A stretch of DNA of 64,000 nt, taken from NCBI RefSeq assembly GCF_932276165.1, contig NC_064009.1:1922001-1986000 (forward strand), written 5' to 3'. Positions 13,301 to 26,667 of the stretch are shown piece after piece. The position numbers were made by a program, and so were the translations under genes. The number at the start of each line of letters is the position of its first letter. The stretch's first letter is position 1. The notes below the pieces were generated by a model, which made no database searches, was not told the DNA's origin, and worked only from the letters and a program-made list of their open reading frames with translations. The stretch comes from Plutella xylostella. Taxonomy: Eukaryota; Arthropoda; Insecta; Lepidoptera; Plutellidae.

Positions 13301-16300
13301 CTGAGGGCTTAGTGTAAGTTTTTAACCGATCTAGCAGTGAAACTTAACGCAAAATGGTATGGCTCGGAGCTACCGCTAGATGGCGACTCTCCCGTGCCAT
13401 ACAAATTCACGTTTAAGGTAAACTTCAACCTATCGGCATCTAACTTGTCGCACCTAATGGATTGTCATTAGTAAATGTAACGATAAACATGTATCGGCAA
13501 TGCTGATAAAAAGGACGTAATGTCATAATAATTTCTGTACAAAGAATTATGAATCCGATGCGTCCGTTGCGTACGACGCCGAAAGGTGGACGCTTACTAC
13601 TCGACGCTTCTCGAACGGTGTAAAATCTCGCACTCGGCTCGCTGCCACGGTTGCTAGACGGCGATGTCTGCCTCATATGTATGGAAATAGGGACTTAGCT
13701 TGCTTAGGTAAGGACGCGTTCATCGGTAAAACATTTATGTGAGGGATGAAATATAAATATTGGTGTTATGTATATTTATAATTGATAGCAATTCTGAAGT
13801 CACCAAATTAATAATTTTGTATTATTATAACGATTTTAAAACCTCAAAATCTTTGTGAATAATCGGCTCTATGAGGGTTTCGGTACTTTCGGTAAATTAA
13901 AATACCCAGTGGCATAGTTTAAAGTTTTAGTTTCACACTTGAAATTGTTAAAATTTTATTTTGTAACAAAGAAAAAAAGAAGGAAACCCCATAAAGATTA
14001 AATAATTATATGTTAGGCACGACAGACCACTTTTCATTATGAGCACGAATTAAAACTGTAGGTACTTAATATACAAATTAAACCCTATATTTTAGGACAT
14101 TATTGCTGACTTTTTAAATACCTGTGAAATTGTGAATACAGCCTAACAATTCTATATCTCGCTATAAATATGTATATGTCAGGTGGGACGCCCTGCCGGG
14201 TTAGCAATTTATTTTTCTCTAAGATATTGCGTTCGTACAATTCTAAGGGTTTTACTCGGCTCACGCTTGAGCTAAACATATTTATTTTTTATCTACCAGT
14301 AGGTAAATCAGTATAGAAAAAAAATAAGGTTCAATACGAACCGAAGATATTATCTACGTTTCAAATGAAGCTGTATACCTAAATATTTTATTATGTATGG
14401 ATAAAATATTTTTTCATCCAAGAGCTCAAAATCTTTTATGGTTTTGTAATGATGAGTCATACATTCATTAATACTTATATGATCTTTATTTATATGTAAA
14501 TTTCGTGATTTTAAATCACACGAAAAATCCTAACTTCTTTGCAGCAATTTGTTATTCCAAGTGCAAAACAAAACTTTTGTTTTACAATCATCTTTTACAG
14601 TTTACAGAATTTATTATAAGTGTGTAATAACTCTTTCGTGAGTTGAGTAATATTTTAGATATAAGTACCAAAGTTATAAAGTACAAACCTAAATAGAAAT
14701 ATACTATACTTTGAGTTGAGGCTCTGGTGGTGTTAGGTTTTTTAATATACATTATTTGGCTGTATTATTTATCTATGTAAGTATTTTTATAACTATCAGT
14801 GAAAGTTAAGATATAATTATTTTTAAAACCATGGTAGGTACATTATTATATATGGATTTTTAAGTTGTCAATTGTTTTTAAGATTTTTTAATTTTTTTTA
14901 TTGTTGAACCTATAATTTTTGCGTACTAAAATATTTGAGAGAAACCTTTCAATCAATTCAAGACTATTCCTAAAAACCTTTTTTGAGTTACCTACTTACA
15001 AAAAAAAACAAAACGCCGCAATTTGAAAACCGAACGCTACATTATTTTCTTCACCTTCGCTCAGTTCTGTCGGCAGCCAGCACGTAATACATCATAGAGT
15101 AATCTTCTTACTCGAGTCTTAATTTTCGTCCCCCTCTCGTCCCTCGGGGGATTACCCCCTCGATCGTCTTTTGTTATTATATTCTATTCTTTTCTTATTG
15201 CTATTTGATTTTGCTGGCTGCTGACAGAACTATTTATTTGTTATGTGCCGTTTTGTTGTAAAATTTACTAACGTAAGGATTTCTTCTTTGTAAACAGCCC
15301 TAAACTAAGAAAAGTTGATGCTATAAGTGTGTATATTCAAATAAGTGGGCCATCATGAAAGTTTGACTTCGTAAAACGGATTGCACAAGAAAAACTAAAA
15401 TGATTGACGCTGTAATCCATACAAGTTTTTAGACCAGTAAATATCAGAAAACTGTTAAAATCATGTCGATTCAATGCCAAAACGCGTTGAAGAAGTTACA
15501 AAAACCAGGGAGGACACATTTTCTATTAAAATAACTTAAATTGTATTAATATATCTCTGTTTTTTTATTTTAGAACTAATAAATGTATTTTTTTTTAATT
15601 TTCACTTGTGTTCACATTAATTTGCACAATACTGTATATCCTAATTTTAGTAGTACCTTGGTAGGTTAGGTTCTTTACAGACAGCATAGCAGCAACAATT
15701 TATCAGTGATCTTTCCTTTTTCGGGACAATGACTTTTCCGCATCTTTTCCGACGCGACGACGGGTGAGTCAAGCTACCTTTACAGCAAGTTTCCTGCTAA
15801 ACTACATTTTGGACAACAATGAATCGACTCCAACACCATAACTATACGAATAAAAAAAAACTCAATTTACCTATTTACTTTGCCACCCGCGACATTGCGT
15901 CTAACAAGACATCCAAGCTTTCGCAAAATATCCTTCCTGGCCACCCTTACTTGAGCTCCCATCCCCCTGGAACCTCAAGGAGTACTAGGGCACGAAGGGG
16001 TGAAGAAGCGTGAAGGAAGAGCTCAACAGGTTTCGGTCAGCCACCCTCGCGTTTTTGATTGATGCGGTAGGCGTGGCGTATCCAATCATTATCTGTGATA
16101 CATGGCCGGTGGTACATCACTAGTCTTGATTCTCGAAGGCTTCCAAATTTAAAATTTGATTTTGCCGCGGCGACGTTCTGAAATTGAAATTAGATTACGG
16201 TTGAATTGATAGGTTTTGGGGTTTTAATTATAATGTACTTATTCGTTTTTGGTGCACATAACTTTTTTGATGCATTTTTTGACCTACCATCTCGAATTAA

Positions 16301-16689
16301 ATCATTATTTATTGGTGGCACATAGTATTAAAGGTAAAAGTAACTTACTACGTAATATGTTTACAAATATACGTGTAAAACCTTGGAAGGTGGATCTTCA
16401 AATCGCAACAAACACAACACAAAATATTAAATTAGTAATAAGTACATAAAAAGGATCAGTAATATTATACATTATGTAATGTAACTTACATGCTATTATC
16501 ACTTTTCGCACAACACACTAAAAACACAACCAACACGAAATCATAGACAAACACCGAAATCATCTGAACACCGCGACCCATAAAATAAGACTGGCTGTTG
16601 CCAAAAAAAGAACTATTCATACTCACATCTGCATACGTTCAAATACTGAATATATTAAACCCTTGAATAATTAAAAAGTATATATAATT
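10384..16689. other. Non-coding, no recognised gene
   Basis: No supportable gene. Notable are a perfect 9-bp hairpin at 10888-10916 (CGACCTAGT/ACTAGGTCG), a C/G-run block at 11443-11478, and a more GC-rich non-repetitive strip at about 12250-12370. There is also a CTCF-like word at 13373-13385 (minus strand CGCCATCTAGCGG). The strip at 12250-12370 could be a conserved regulatory element, but I have no alignment to show it. Confidence 0.4.
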
Positions 16690-16731
16690 ATGCGCGAGAG
16701 CAGCCCGCGAAGATTTAACCCTCTCGCGCAT
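16690..16731. repeat. Perfect 11-bp hairpin
   Basis: ATGCGCGAGAG (16690-16700) pairs perfectly with CTCTCGCGCAT (16721-16731) across a 20-nt loop. It is GC-rich in AT-rich surroundings. No U-run follows, and the function is unknown. Confidence 0.7.
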
Positions 16732-19700
16732 GTTGATGAGGTGACAACGACGAAAATATCACGTTCGCCGTCTTGTGGACCCAGTGAAGGGTTGATTTAA
16801 ATTAGGTGTCTTACTTTTTTTTCGGATGAAGTATGGGTTATAGCCTCCTGACACCTGGCGTGCTATGAGTAGGACATTGAAAAATAAATAAATATATAGT
16901 TTAAAAATACCTATATTAAAAGTTTTATGGAGTATCCCTGTTATTCCTTTAAAGTTTTATAAAGTACCTATCCCTTAAACAATTTGTTCTTTGACTAAGT
17001 GACAAAACAGATCAGTAGTATTTTTTTTTAATTTTTTAAAAATGTATTTACAATGTATACATTTATACCTCTCGGGGTCAGGAGGATAGGATGAGGAGCA
17101 TATTATTATCTCATATTTATAAAAACAGTTCATTAGCAATTAAAGAATTATACTTTTTTTATGAGTTTTTCTGACTGTCAAGTTTGGTATGCTCTAATTG
17201 CGAATTCACTCTTTATCTGGACTTAGACAATAAACAACAGCTATTAGCAATTAGCTGGACTTGGACAATAAACAACTTCGGGGAATACAGTCGCAGTAAA
17301 TTGGATATTACAATTTATCAGGTCTTTTGATATCAGATCCAGATCCACCAAACTTATTCCAAACAATCTCAAAACTAAGCACAATCTCAAAAGAATCTTC
17401 AAAAATACGATCCAACCCTTCATCGCTACGGCTATTATAATTTAAATATTCTAGAGCAGGTGTCGCCAGTGTCGCTGCAATCTTTTTAAACTATGCATTT
17501 CCGTTGGAGAACAAATGACAGTTTGTTTTACTTTTGAATTCCGAATGTCTATTATCGCTTGAACTTGAAGCTCATATTGAACTTTATGTTCCAACATGCA
17601 ATGATTTAACATTTTTATTGCAAAAATATTGACAAGTAGTCTCAAAATATCTTACTTCTGAGTAATAGTGTTTCTGATGTTATAAAAGTGATTGTTAATA
17701 GAAACCATGTCTACTGTTTTCATAATTATAAAATATAAATAATCTAATAAAATATATAGGTATTATCTTGAAAAGAGTCTGGTGCTATCGGACTTACCGA
17801 TAAGAATTCAGATTAGAAATTATGAAATTTTACAAGGAATATAAAAAAATAACCTTAACCAAAATGTTCCACCGTAATATAACTACAGAATCATTGACAA
17901 ACCTTTCACACTACCAACTAAGGTTAGAAAGGTAATCAATTAGCATATGACTAGTAAATGTTGACACAGCTTCCCAATAAATCCCAACCCCACCGATTAT
18001 TGTATGACCAAACGCGATTCCCAAGCAACATTCCCACGAAACTCACAAAAATCCATGAATACATTAAGAAAAAAAATACTCTATTATCTATACTCCTTAA
18101 TTCACTATCTCGCTTCCGACACTGGATGGAAGACGCTTAATTTGAATAAAAAAGTAAAAGGGTTGGCCATTCTTCCAAGTGTCAAAATTGTTCTTCCGCA
18201 TCCTGTTCAAAATGGAATCGCCTCATTTGAATATCGAACCTATTCGGACGCATCAACTGTTTTGCATGTCTTTAGACGATCTCTTTTGAACTTAGAATAT
18301 GTTAACTTTTCGCGCAAATGACAATGTGCACAAATTTAATATTTGCAAGTTGTACTATGTATTCGTAATGGGATGGGATGTTTTCGTTTTAGCTGTCATA
18401 TTTGTAGCTTTGTGTGTTGATAAATGTGGCAGGAGTATCGTTTTCCCATGGAGTTACGGTTATGGATACATAGGAATATGGTAAAACATTACGGCGGCAC
18501 TAAAAACAGAAGTTACTGCTAACTACACACTCGTGCACAAATGTGACTATAAGGGCTACAATATGTTTATGTAGTTTTTTAATTGAAATACATAAAAAAA
18601 CTACGTAAAGTTTTATAAACCTCATCATTGGCGCCTCTACAGTTACAAAACTAAAAATTTAAGTTTAGTTCTAAAACTAAAAATATACATGCGTTTTTTA
18701 AACAATAGTGTGCTTTAAAAAATTGGTGTATTCCTCATTTACATACAACCACTTAAAATAATCAATAAAACTATGTTCAAAAACACAAGATTAATTGTTG
18801 TCATTTTAATAACAATGGAAAAAGTATTAAAATGATGACTCAAAACGAGAAACATTCAAATAAAAATAAACAATCAATTGTCATAGCCTGCAGTTAGCAG
18901 ATAATAAAATAGCGTATTGAATAAATTAAAAGTTTTATTGATGGTCTTTTGTGTTCTCATTGTACTGAATTGCAATGTCAAAGTGTTATCGGAACGCTTT
19001 CCAAAATAAGTTATTCGATGTTAAGTAATGTGAGATTTAACTTTTAAGTTTTTATACACATCTTTAAATTAATTGCTAGTTAGTTTATTAATGTGTTGTA
19101 CTGGTTGGAAAATATCTCCCTCTTTATTTTCTAGTTCACATATCCAGTGCAGATATTATTGTTAAAAATATTAATAATCAAACAAACAGATTTTTAAATG
19201 AGCTAACAGAAAACTCGCTATTCCAAAATGTAAAAAAACTAGTTCAAATTACACAAATCAAAAATCTTTCAGGCATAGCCCACAAAAAAACTTATTATGA
19301 ATTATAACGATATTTTCTCTACAGGGAGAGAGCGTTAAAAGAATCCAACTTGTTCCTTAGAAAATACATTTAAACTGAATTTAATGGTGTGTGAGTAAAG
19401 AATGAAATATTCGTAGAAATGCTACACTCGCCTCCGTTTCAACAATGTTTTAAAACATCTTCATTGTAAATTTACGTTTAGTGTGGATCAGATAACAAGG
19501 TAAGAGTAAAAATAAATGACTGAACCGCAATCAATATTTAAGTACTATTTTATGTTGACTGTACGTTTTATAAGCTTCTAAGAAGTAAGTTGATGTTATG
19601 AAAACTGTTCCAAATTGACCTATATAGTAACGGCTACGTCACTGATAGAATTCCACCCTATGTAACTGGCTAGACACAGTCCGATATCACACAAAAACCT

Positions 19701-22356
19701 CTACCGAGTTGAGCCCCAAATCAGATGCACAAAAAAAGAATCATACACTTCCCGTTTCGCCAGGGATCACATCCGGCGAAAATTTGCATACATTATGAGA
19801 CAAAAGCGCAAACCGTCATAATTCTATATTTAATTTTTTACAGTTACAAGTACCGGTTTTTTGTCTATTGTCATACGTAAAAATATTTAAATTAACGCCA
19901 CGAAACAAAAATGCGAGAGACGAAACAAAGGACATACACCTTTACTGTAGGGGCTTACTTGTACTTGGATCACCGTGCAAATGTCACTTTTATTGCTCAA
20001 ACATTAAGACTTGAAATAGCACACGGCTAATAACTTTAAGTTGTAAGTTAGTAATAAAATTTGTTATTATGAAATTTTTAATTTTATTTCTACAGTTGTT
20101 ATCTTGTTGCTGTGTGGCTGAATATCTCTTTGTCACCGGAAAGCTGATTTCTTGTTTTAATTATGAATTTTACTATTTTTTTCACAAACCAGCATAAGAA
20201 GACAGTTGTTTTATTAGGATGGTACCTACCCATGGTTTCGTAACTCACCAAAACTCACCTTAGCAAACTCCCGTAAAAGTGTAATCTTATGAGCCTCTTT
20301 AAGCCGCTTAAACATTTTATTAGATTTATTTTCAAAATAACTATATCTATATATACCTTAGTTACCTACCTTCTATTTTATTACTAGATTAGGTATCAAT
20401 ATGATTTAAAGGATAGGTAGAACTAAAATATGTATCTAAAGTTATTTAAAAGCGCTCAAATAACTTCCTACTCAAAGCCTTATTCTAAGAAATTTCTTAA
20501 CTGCCAGTATCCAATAGTAAAGAGATCTCCACCAAGGAGGCCGCGAGTCTTTGCAAATCGATCGGCAAGAGCGCGATAATATCCGAACTCGTTTCAAAAT
20601 TCAAATTAGGAATGTAGAAAACACACCGGTCCCTGTCGAATCGTTCACAAACACACGAGAGACCGCGACTAATTCTGTGTGCGACACCGAGTTAATCTTT
20701 TACACCTTTGCCTGTATTTGCATAATATTTGCGAACGCATTTCGAGACGCTAGTTCGCTTGTGGGAACTTTTTGCGCTAGTCGTGTTTTGTTTTGAATTT
20801 GGAAGCGGGAAGAGCAATTCGTAACTGCCGTTTTATAAAGTTATTTAGGTAGGTACTTAATGAGAAATTGGCAATCTTACTTTTTAACTATGTAAAACTT
20901 GCAAAAAGTAACTGAAACATTTTTCAATCAATGAAAAGCATCCGAAACATACATAGATACCCTACAAAGTCTACTCCCCCAAATCATCTTTCCACATCAA
21001 ACCTCAGCTTCGCCAAAAAAAAAGAAAAACCTATCAATCCGCAAAACACACCTCAGCGAAGGAGGCCAAACGGACCGCTGCCAAAACAGCACCTGTACAC
21101 CGCCATGTGCAGGAAAATCAATACGAGCGTGTTCTGAGCGCGTGATCCCTACGAAAAACTACTCAGGGGGTGCCCCGTACCCACCCCACGGCTAAAGCAA
21201 GGATTTTTCCTCCCGCCTCCCCACTAGGGGCGAGGGAGCGCCGCAAAAAGATGCCCGCTTTTTTTCCTTTTTCACCGTGTGTTTTTGTTGACTGTTCCAC
21301 AGCGGTTCCAAATTCAAACTTCGCGTTCGGAAATTCAGTACTTTTTCCTCTAACTGGCTGTTTGATATGTGAATGATTGTCTTGGCGGCGGAAAAAGAAA
21401 ATTGGGCTGTCAAATTTGCGCGGTAAAGTCGGATTTGAAACGACAGGGACGTAATATTTGCAGACCTGCCATTAGGTTTTCTGTATGTGAGTTTTTCGGC
21501 GTTCTTAGGAGAACTTTGGGCCCCTCGTTCGTTGAATCAGTAATGACTTCTTATGATTCGGATGTCATTTTCCGAGATGCAACGATGTATGCTTGAAATA
21601 TTTGAATTGGTGGGTTGTGGGGACGCGGCGCGCGTGTCTAGAATTCGCATTCGTATTTTGAATATTTGTAATTGAAATTGGAACGATTTGAGGCATAGCG
21701 TTGACGCTGATGCTACGATTAATCGGTTATTGAAAAGAATAACACTGAATAGTTACAGTACATAATATTATGCAAAACTATTGGATCTCTAAAACTTTGA
21801 ATAATCTAAGACTTTTGAAAAATAACGAAAAGAAAATTTGCATCTTCATAGAAACTTTCTTGGTGGCAGATTTTCATATCACGAAATTCCTAAAACCATA
21901 GAACAAAAGGTGTTTAAAATGATGCCCCTCCGGCTTACTATGCCTTCTATTTTTGCAACAATATTATAATCGTGTCTTACAACATCTTCTATTATAATGA
22001 CTAGGTCATTAGGTATAAGTTATGTTAAGCAAATTAACTTAATATAATTTATAAATTAACAACCTCAGTAAACAAAATTTTATTGTTGTTTAATCATAAT
22101 CACAATCACATTTCTGTTTTGGCTATCTTTACAATCTTGGAGCGGCTTTAATACTTTTTTTTATAGTTTATTGTTTAGGAACGGCCGCAGAATAACCAAT
22201 TAAACTGTTACACAGAGTAATAAAACTGTGCAGAGGCGACAACAAGAATGTTATCTGCATTATAAATCTAAGTTTTATCTGAGATCTCTACTTGCCAAAA
22301 CATAGAGTAGAGCTAACTCAATGGTATAATTATTTTACTCCTCATTTATAAAATTA
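16732..22356. other. Non-coding, no recognised gene
   Basis: No supportable gene. A 22-bp direct repeat beginning CTGGACTT sits at 17217-17238 and 17255-17276 (period 38). The 105-residue ORF at 18004-18321 has no recognisable domain. A GC-richer strip at 20540-20810 and 21100-21440 has several short ORFs on both strands and no convincing exon. Confidence 0.4.
17217..17276. repeat. Two-copy 38-bp-period direct repeat
   Basis: A 22-bp unit starting CTGGACTT and ending AATAAACAAC occurs twice with one mismatch, separated by 16 bp. Confidence 0.7.
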
Positions 22357-22505
22357 CTAGCTGTCTCCGCGAGCTTCGCTTCGCCTTAAAAAGTTTTCCC
22401 GTGGGAATTCCGGGATAAAAAGTAGCCTATGTTCTTTCCTAGGGTCTAGACCGTATGTATACCAAATCAATCAAATCTGTTCAGTAGTTTTGGCGTGAAA
22501 GAGTA

Positions 22506-22564
<59 letters not shown>

Positions 22565-22594
22565 CAGTTACTTTCGCATTTATAATTAGTTATT
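22357..22594 (-). mobile_element. Helitron-like non-autonomous element with long (GACA)n
   Basis: On the minus strand this reads as the lepidopteran repeat that begins near TCCTAACTAATATT and ends ...GCTAG with a short GC hairpin before the terminus. The forward strand shows CTAGCTGTCTCCGCGAGCTT and AAAGTTTTCCCGTGGGAATT. Its internal microsatellite is expanded to about 14 GACA units at 22507-22564. Similar copies lie at 36994, 40796 and 44505. It resembles the lep1-type Helitron described for Lepidoptera. That name is from memory, not from a search. Confidence 0.7.
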
Positions 22595-23130
22595 ATCTTT
22601 TGTTTATATTATGTATCGGATTATCTACTGTTGTAGTTCCCTGACAAACCGTGGCGTGGTTACATGTTTTAATGTATTTGATAGATAGATAAGGTATTCG
22701 ACATCACTAAACATCTGTTTTACGCGTGTCTTGTTATATTTGTTATTGAGGTAAGAGTAGAAAGACCGATACTCTTCAAACACATAGGTAGTACTATGTA
22801 CTATCTACATGACTAAGTATTCGTATGAAGATATTGAAAATGTATTGATTATTTAAACGTTTATTAGTTTAAATTGTATATCTCTCTGAATGTATGACGT
22901 ACTCTATGACCACATCAGCTTATCAGTAGAAAATATTTAGGATTCCCATCTGTAGCTTTAACTTAACAATAACTTAAACATCACTTAACTGCTAATAGGT
23001 GCCGCGAGTTATGTAAATAGCCTTCTTAGTTGTTCAGCCATTAAGTAATTTCTAGTGTTGGTGAAAACGTATATTTATTACCTATTTAGATAAGTACTTA
23101 TATTACTTACTAGGTACGACTTACTCAATC

Positions 23131-23398
23131 AAGTGGTTGTTTTCTGGGCGGTTCCGTGGGTTCCGGTTGCTGCTTCGGCAGCAGTCGTTTAGCCTAGTCA
23201 GAGGCCTTCAGGCAGCTTGGAAACATCTGACAGTCGGGTTACCCACTTACCCGACAACTCTCTCAGCACAAGCTTGCTTGTGTTGGGGTCCACCAACCCG
23301 CACTTGGCCAGCGTGGTGGACTAGGCCTAAACCCTTCCTTCATTGGAAGGAGACCCGTGCCCCAGCAGTGGGGACGTAATGGGTTGCGATGATGATGA
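23131..23398 (+). mobile_element. 5S-like-head SINE, 5'-truncated copy
   Basis: It shares the body of the full copy at 27492-27847: GGTTGCTGCTTCGGCAGCAG, CAGCACAAGCTTGCTTGTG, CCAGCGTGGTGGACTAGGCC and GTGCCCCAGCAGTGGGGACG, ending in a GATGATGATGA tail. The Pol III-like head is missing, and the copy begins near AAGTGGTTGTTTTCTGG. The ORF at 23137 runs through the repeat and is not a gene. Confidence 0.8.
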
Positions 23399-23783
23399 AT
23401 CAATAACAATTAAATATATAATCTATACTGGAGATCGGATTTTCTATACTTGCAACGGAACCATAAAAACTGACCGACGAAGTTAATTACAGTACATGGT
23501 AAATTAAATATATTTAAACAGTAGATAATAGGTGAAGCCTACTCATAAAATTAGCGCATCACTATTATCCATACTCCATACGTACCCAGGCATTGTATGA
23601 TTTCATTATCTATTCATTGTTTGAAAATATACTGCAGTGGACGCCTCTGCTGACTGTACCGATAGCATACTAGCAAATAATTGAATAAGAATAAGATAGG
23701 AGAAGACGATAATTATTATTATTTATTTAATTAGTGATTGACCGGCAATATTCAAAAAGTTACATTACGGATGTGACATTTTA

Positions 23784-23968
23784 TACACTCACGAGTAATG
23801 AAAAAGATTCAGTGGAAAAAAATACCAAAAAACTTCTAAACGTAAAATAATAAGGCTACTTACTAGCCTTAAATATTGATTAAAATTTTGAAATGATAGT
23901 TTTAAAAAGTTGGGGAAATTTTGTATTGGCGTTTTGTAAGTGGAATTATTTCATTGCTGGCGAGTGTA
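23784..23968. mobile_element. MITE, ACTCACGAGCAATGAAA family
   Basis: Termini TACACTCACGAGTAATGAAA and TTTCATTGCTGGCGAGTGTA are inverted repeats of about 20 bp with one or two mismatches. The 185-bp body is non-coding. Confidence 0.8.
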
Positions 23969-24458
23969 TTATTGTTATCTATTGATAATAAACACATAAG
24001 GTATAACAAACAAAGTCTGCAGCCTTCGCTGCTGTCCGTACATAGTACACCGTGTCGATAGCATCTCTTCACGGTGTCGATCTTACACAAAGAGGTGGTA
24101 GCGTCAGCAAAAACACTCATTAACACATACTCACACTGCGTTTAGCCCGAGGTCATTGACATTGTTGTGTTATTTGATACATGAGTAGGTATTTCTTCTG
24201 ATAGATTAGTGGTTTTTAATCTGCTGAAATCGAAAGAATAAAGAAGGCAGTAGGCCAGGTGGGAATTTAAATAAAATGAATAAACTGTACATTGATTGCA
24301 TTCTTGTGTTTGTATTACTATTTCAAACCTTATTTATAATATGCTTTAGATTATCCCTTACATTATAACATAACTTCCACGGCTAATAGTAATATTTCAG
24401 AATGTCTGAGAATAAAAGTTATCTGTGTGTTTCAAAAAAAACTGTTAAAGTAAATTTA

Positions 24459-24679
24459 TACACTCACGAGCAATGAAAAAATTAGACTTACATAATGCTG
24501 ACACTAAAATAATAGCGCCATTATTTTAAAACATTTGATGTAAAATTTGAAGACTACCTATTTACGTTTTTAGTTGGTAATAGCCTGATCAGCTGTAAAA
24601 TGTACTTCAATATTGTAAGTAGACACCGTCATTAATCTAGTATTTTCCACTAGAACTTTGTCATTGCTCGTAAGTGTAC
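24459..24679. mobile_element. MITE, ACTCACGAGCAATGAAA family
   Basis: Termini TACACTCACGAGCAATGAAA and TTGTCATTGCTCGTAAGTGTA form the inverted ends. The inner sequence differs from the copy 500 bp upstream except near the ends, so the two are separate insertions or subfamilies. Confidence 0.8.
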
Positions 24680-26257
24680 TAATAATCACAAGCACTGAAA
24701 TTATGTCACTTAATCCACTCCTGCGCATTCGACACTGAAACCGTGAAACGGCCTATTGATCACAAAAATCCCTACCCCAAAATTTTGTATCAAAAAAACA
24801 TTAAGAAAAAAATGAAATAGGTGGGGTACAAATTTTAGGGTCTCTGTAGAACGAAAGAGAGCTGTAACGGGTTACAAAAGCAGTACAAAAGGTATGAAAA
24901 GGATGGATGTATGAATAATGTTCAGTTTTTATTTATGTAGTGTTTAAAATCTCGTAGATATTCCAACTAAAATAATTTTATGCCACTGATAACGTTTATC
25001 CAGAAAGTGTCAATTAGGCAGAAAGAGTGTTTATTTTTTACTTTCTTTCTTTTAGTGTACCTAGCTAAGTAAGGGTAGATACGCATCCAATGCTTGGCAT
25101 AGGCCTCTCCCAAGGACCCCTAAAACTACTTCTACTTTCCTCACCTAGCCAACTTAGGTTTGTAGTTGGGTACCTACTAGGTAGGTGCATAGTTAAAAAA
25201 AAAGTATGTAGCTAGGATACTTGCATAAAGAAAAGGCTCTTGTTTGGACCATTAGGTGCATATATAATGTAAAGCAGCTAAACTTACATATAACTATAGT
25301 ACTTAATAGTGGTAGTTACCTACTATTCTTACTTATCTTACAAACAATTATTATTCTAACAAGAATTTGCCCCAACTAAATTCTACTTAGACATTGGGAA
25401 GGGAATTGGATAAATACTTACACTGCCATAAATCCTCATGAAAGGCCATGGAGAAATGAGTATGAATGCGAGAACCCGAGAATAAGATGCGGGACAGCAA
25501 TTTAGCGTGAAAATAAGACAATTTGTATTAAAAGTCACGTACCTAGGCAGAATAATTTAGAAAGAAGTTCATTTCGTACAAGTGCTGCCATCTAGTTTCA
25601 ACATAGAAAATACTGTGTATAAATTTTGCTGGTTTAAATAATGCTTCGTTTTTTCCTTGAAAATGAATTGAATGACTTATTTATTAATCTGTTACGTTTT
25701 ATATTTATTACAACATTTTTTACTCTCGTACTAGTAGAGGTATTTTTGTATCTTATTAGAATTATAACAGCGCCATCTAGTGTTGAGTAGCGTTACTAAA
25801 AATATTACTGTTTTACCGACATTATTTGACGTTTCGTCCCTCAGAATAATGACAACTCACCCCTAAATTTACAAGGGAGTCCTAATACTATACAGACACG
25901 AAGAGTTTTGTACATGTGTGGGTCGTCGCGGAAATACTTCGTGTATTTTAAAAATGGCGGCTATTTCAAATCTTTGGAGTTGTTGCGGCATCGACTTTTA
26001 CTTGATAATTAAAGTGATTTTAGGAATTTGTATGAGGTTTTTGTTGTTTCTTTTGAACCATTAGTTTTATATCATTACCAAAATTAAATAACCTTGAAAT
26101 TCTACCTTCTTAGAATTAAATCCCCAACTACCACGACCGTAGCTATAGGTAGCCAGTAGCACCCATTAGTAGCAGATAAGGAATACATATTATGTTATTC
26201 AATTTTAATCCTGCTTATTAAAAATTTTGCCAATCACATCACTGACTGTCATAATGA
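24680..26257. other. Non-coding, no recognised gene
   Basis: No supportable ORF. Two CTCF-like words lie close together: TGCCATCTAGTTT at 25586-25598 and CGCCATCTAGTGT at 25771-25783. An AAAATGGCGGC word is at 25952. Confidence 0.4.
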
Positions 26258-26271
26258 TGTAAGTTATGGTT

Positions 26272-26667
26272 CTCTATTCTATTGTCTGTGGGGGTGTAAG
26301 TACCTGCACCTGGTTCTCTCAAGTGGAACCTTTGTGCATGTCCCCAAGGTGTAAACTACCTTCCTAAGCTTGGACCATTTCCCACCTCGCTGGTCCACTG
26401 CGGGTTGGTGAGTTCACATAATGTATATGTGCTGAATCTAGAATATACTTACAGGTTTCCTCGCGATGTTTTCCTTCACCGTAAGAGCAATGATCATATA
26501 CTATCTATATCTATATCTATAATAGCCTACTTATTTTCCCACTGCTGGGCAAAGATGATGATCATATACATTGTACTTAAATTCAAAGAACTCATTGGTA
26601 CATGTCAGCGCCGGGATTTGAACCCGCATCTCTGGCGTTGGAAGCGGGCGCTTACCCGACTGAACTT
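26272..26667 (-). mobile_element. tRNA-headed SINE (family 2), inserted copy with 14-bp target duplication
   Basis: On the minus strand a tRNA-like head (GCGCCCGCTTCC..., B-box region GGTTCAAATCC) is followed by the body CATCGCGAGGAAACCTG and TGGACCAGCGAGGTGGGAAA. The 3' end has the TTCCACTTGAGAGAACCAGG block and an AATAG-type tail. The exact 14-bp direct repeat TGTAAGTTATGGTT flanks it at 26258-26271 and 26668-26681. The body is split by a separate 57-bp insertion at 26501-26557. Confidence 0.9.
26501..26557 (-). mobile_element. 57-bp nested micro-insertion of an RTE-like 3' end
   Basis: It is bounded by an exact 11-bp direct repeat, ATGATCATATA (26490-26500 and 26558-26568). Its content on the minus strand is CATCTTTGCCCAGCAGTGGG followed by a run of TATAGA-type units, like the 3' terminus of RTE-like elements with a simple-repeat tail. 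It is an extremely 5'-truncated insertion inside a SINE. Confidence 0.7.

Noticed and set aside
14178..14206. Another RTE C-terminal remnant (GTGGGACGCCCTGCC)
   Set aside because: Only ~15 bases match; too short.
18004..18321. 105-codon ORF as a gene
   Set aside because: No domain, signal or context; AT-driven composition.
23137..23379. 80-codon ORF
   Set aside because: Entirely within a SINE copy.
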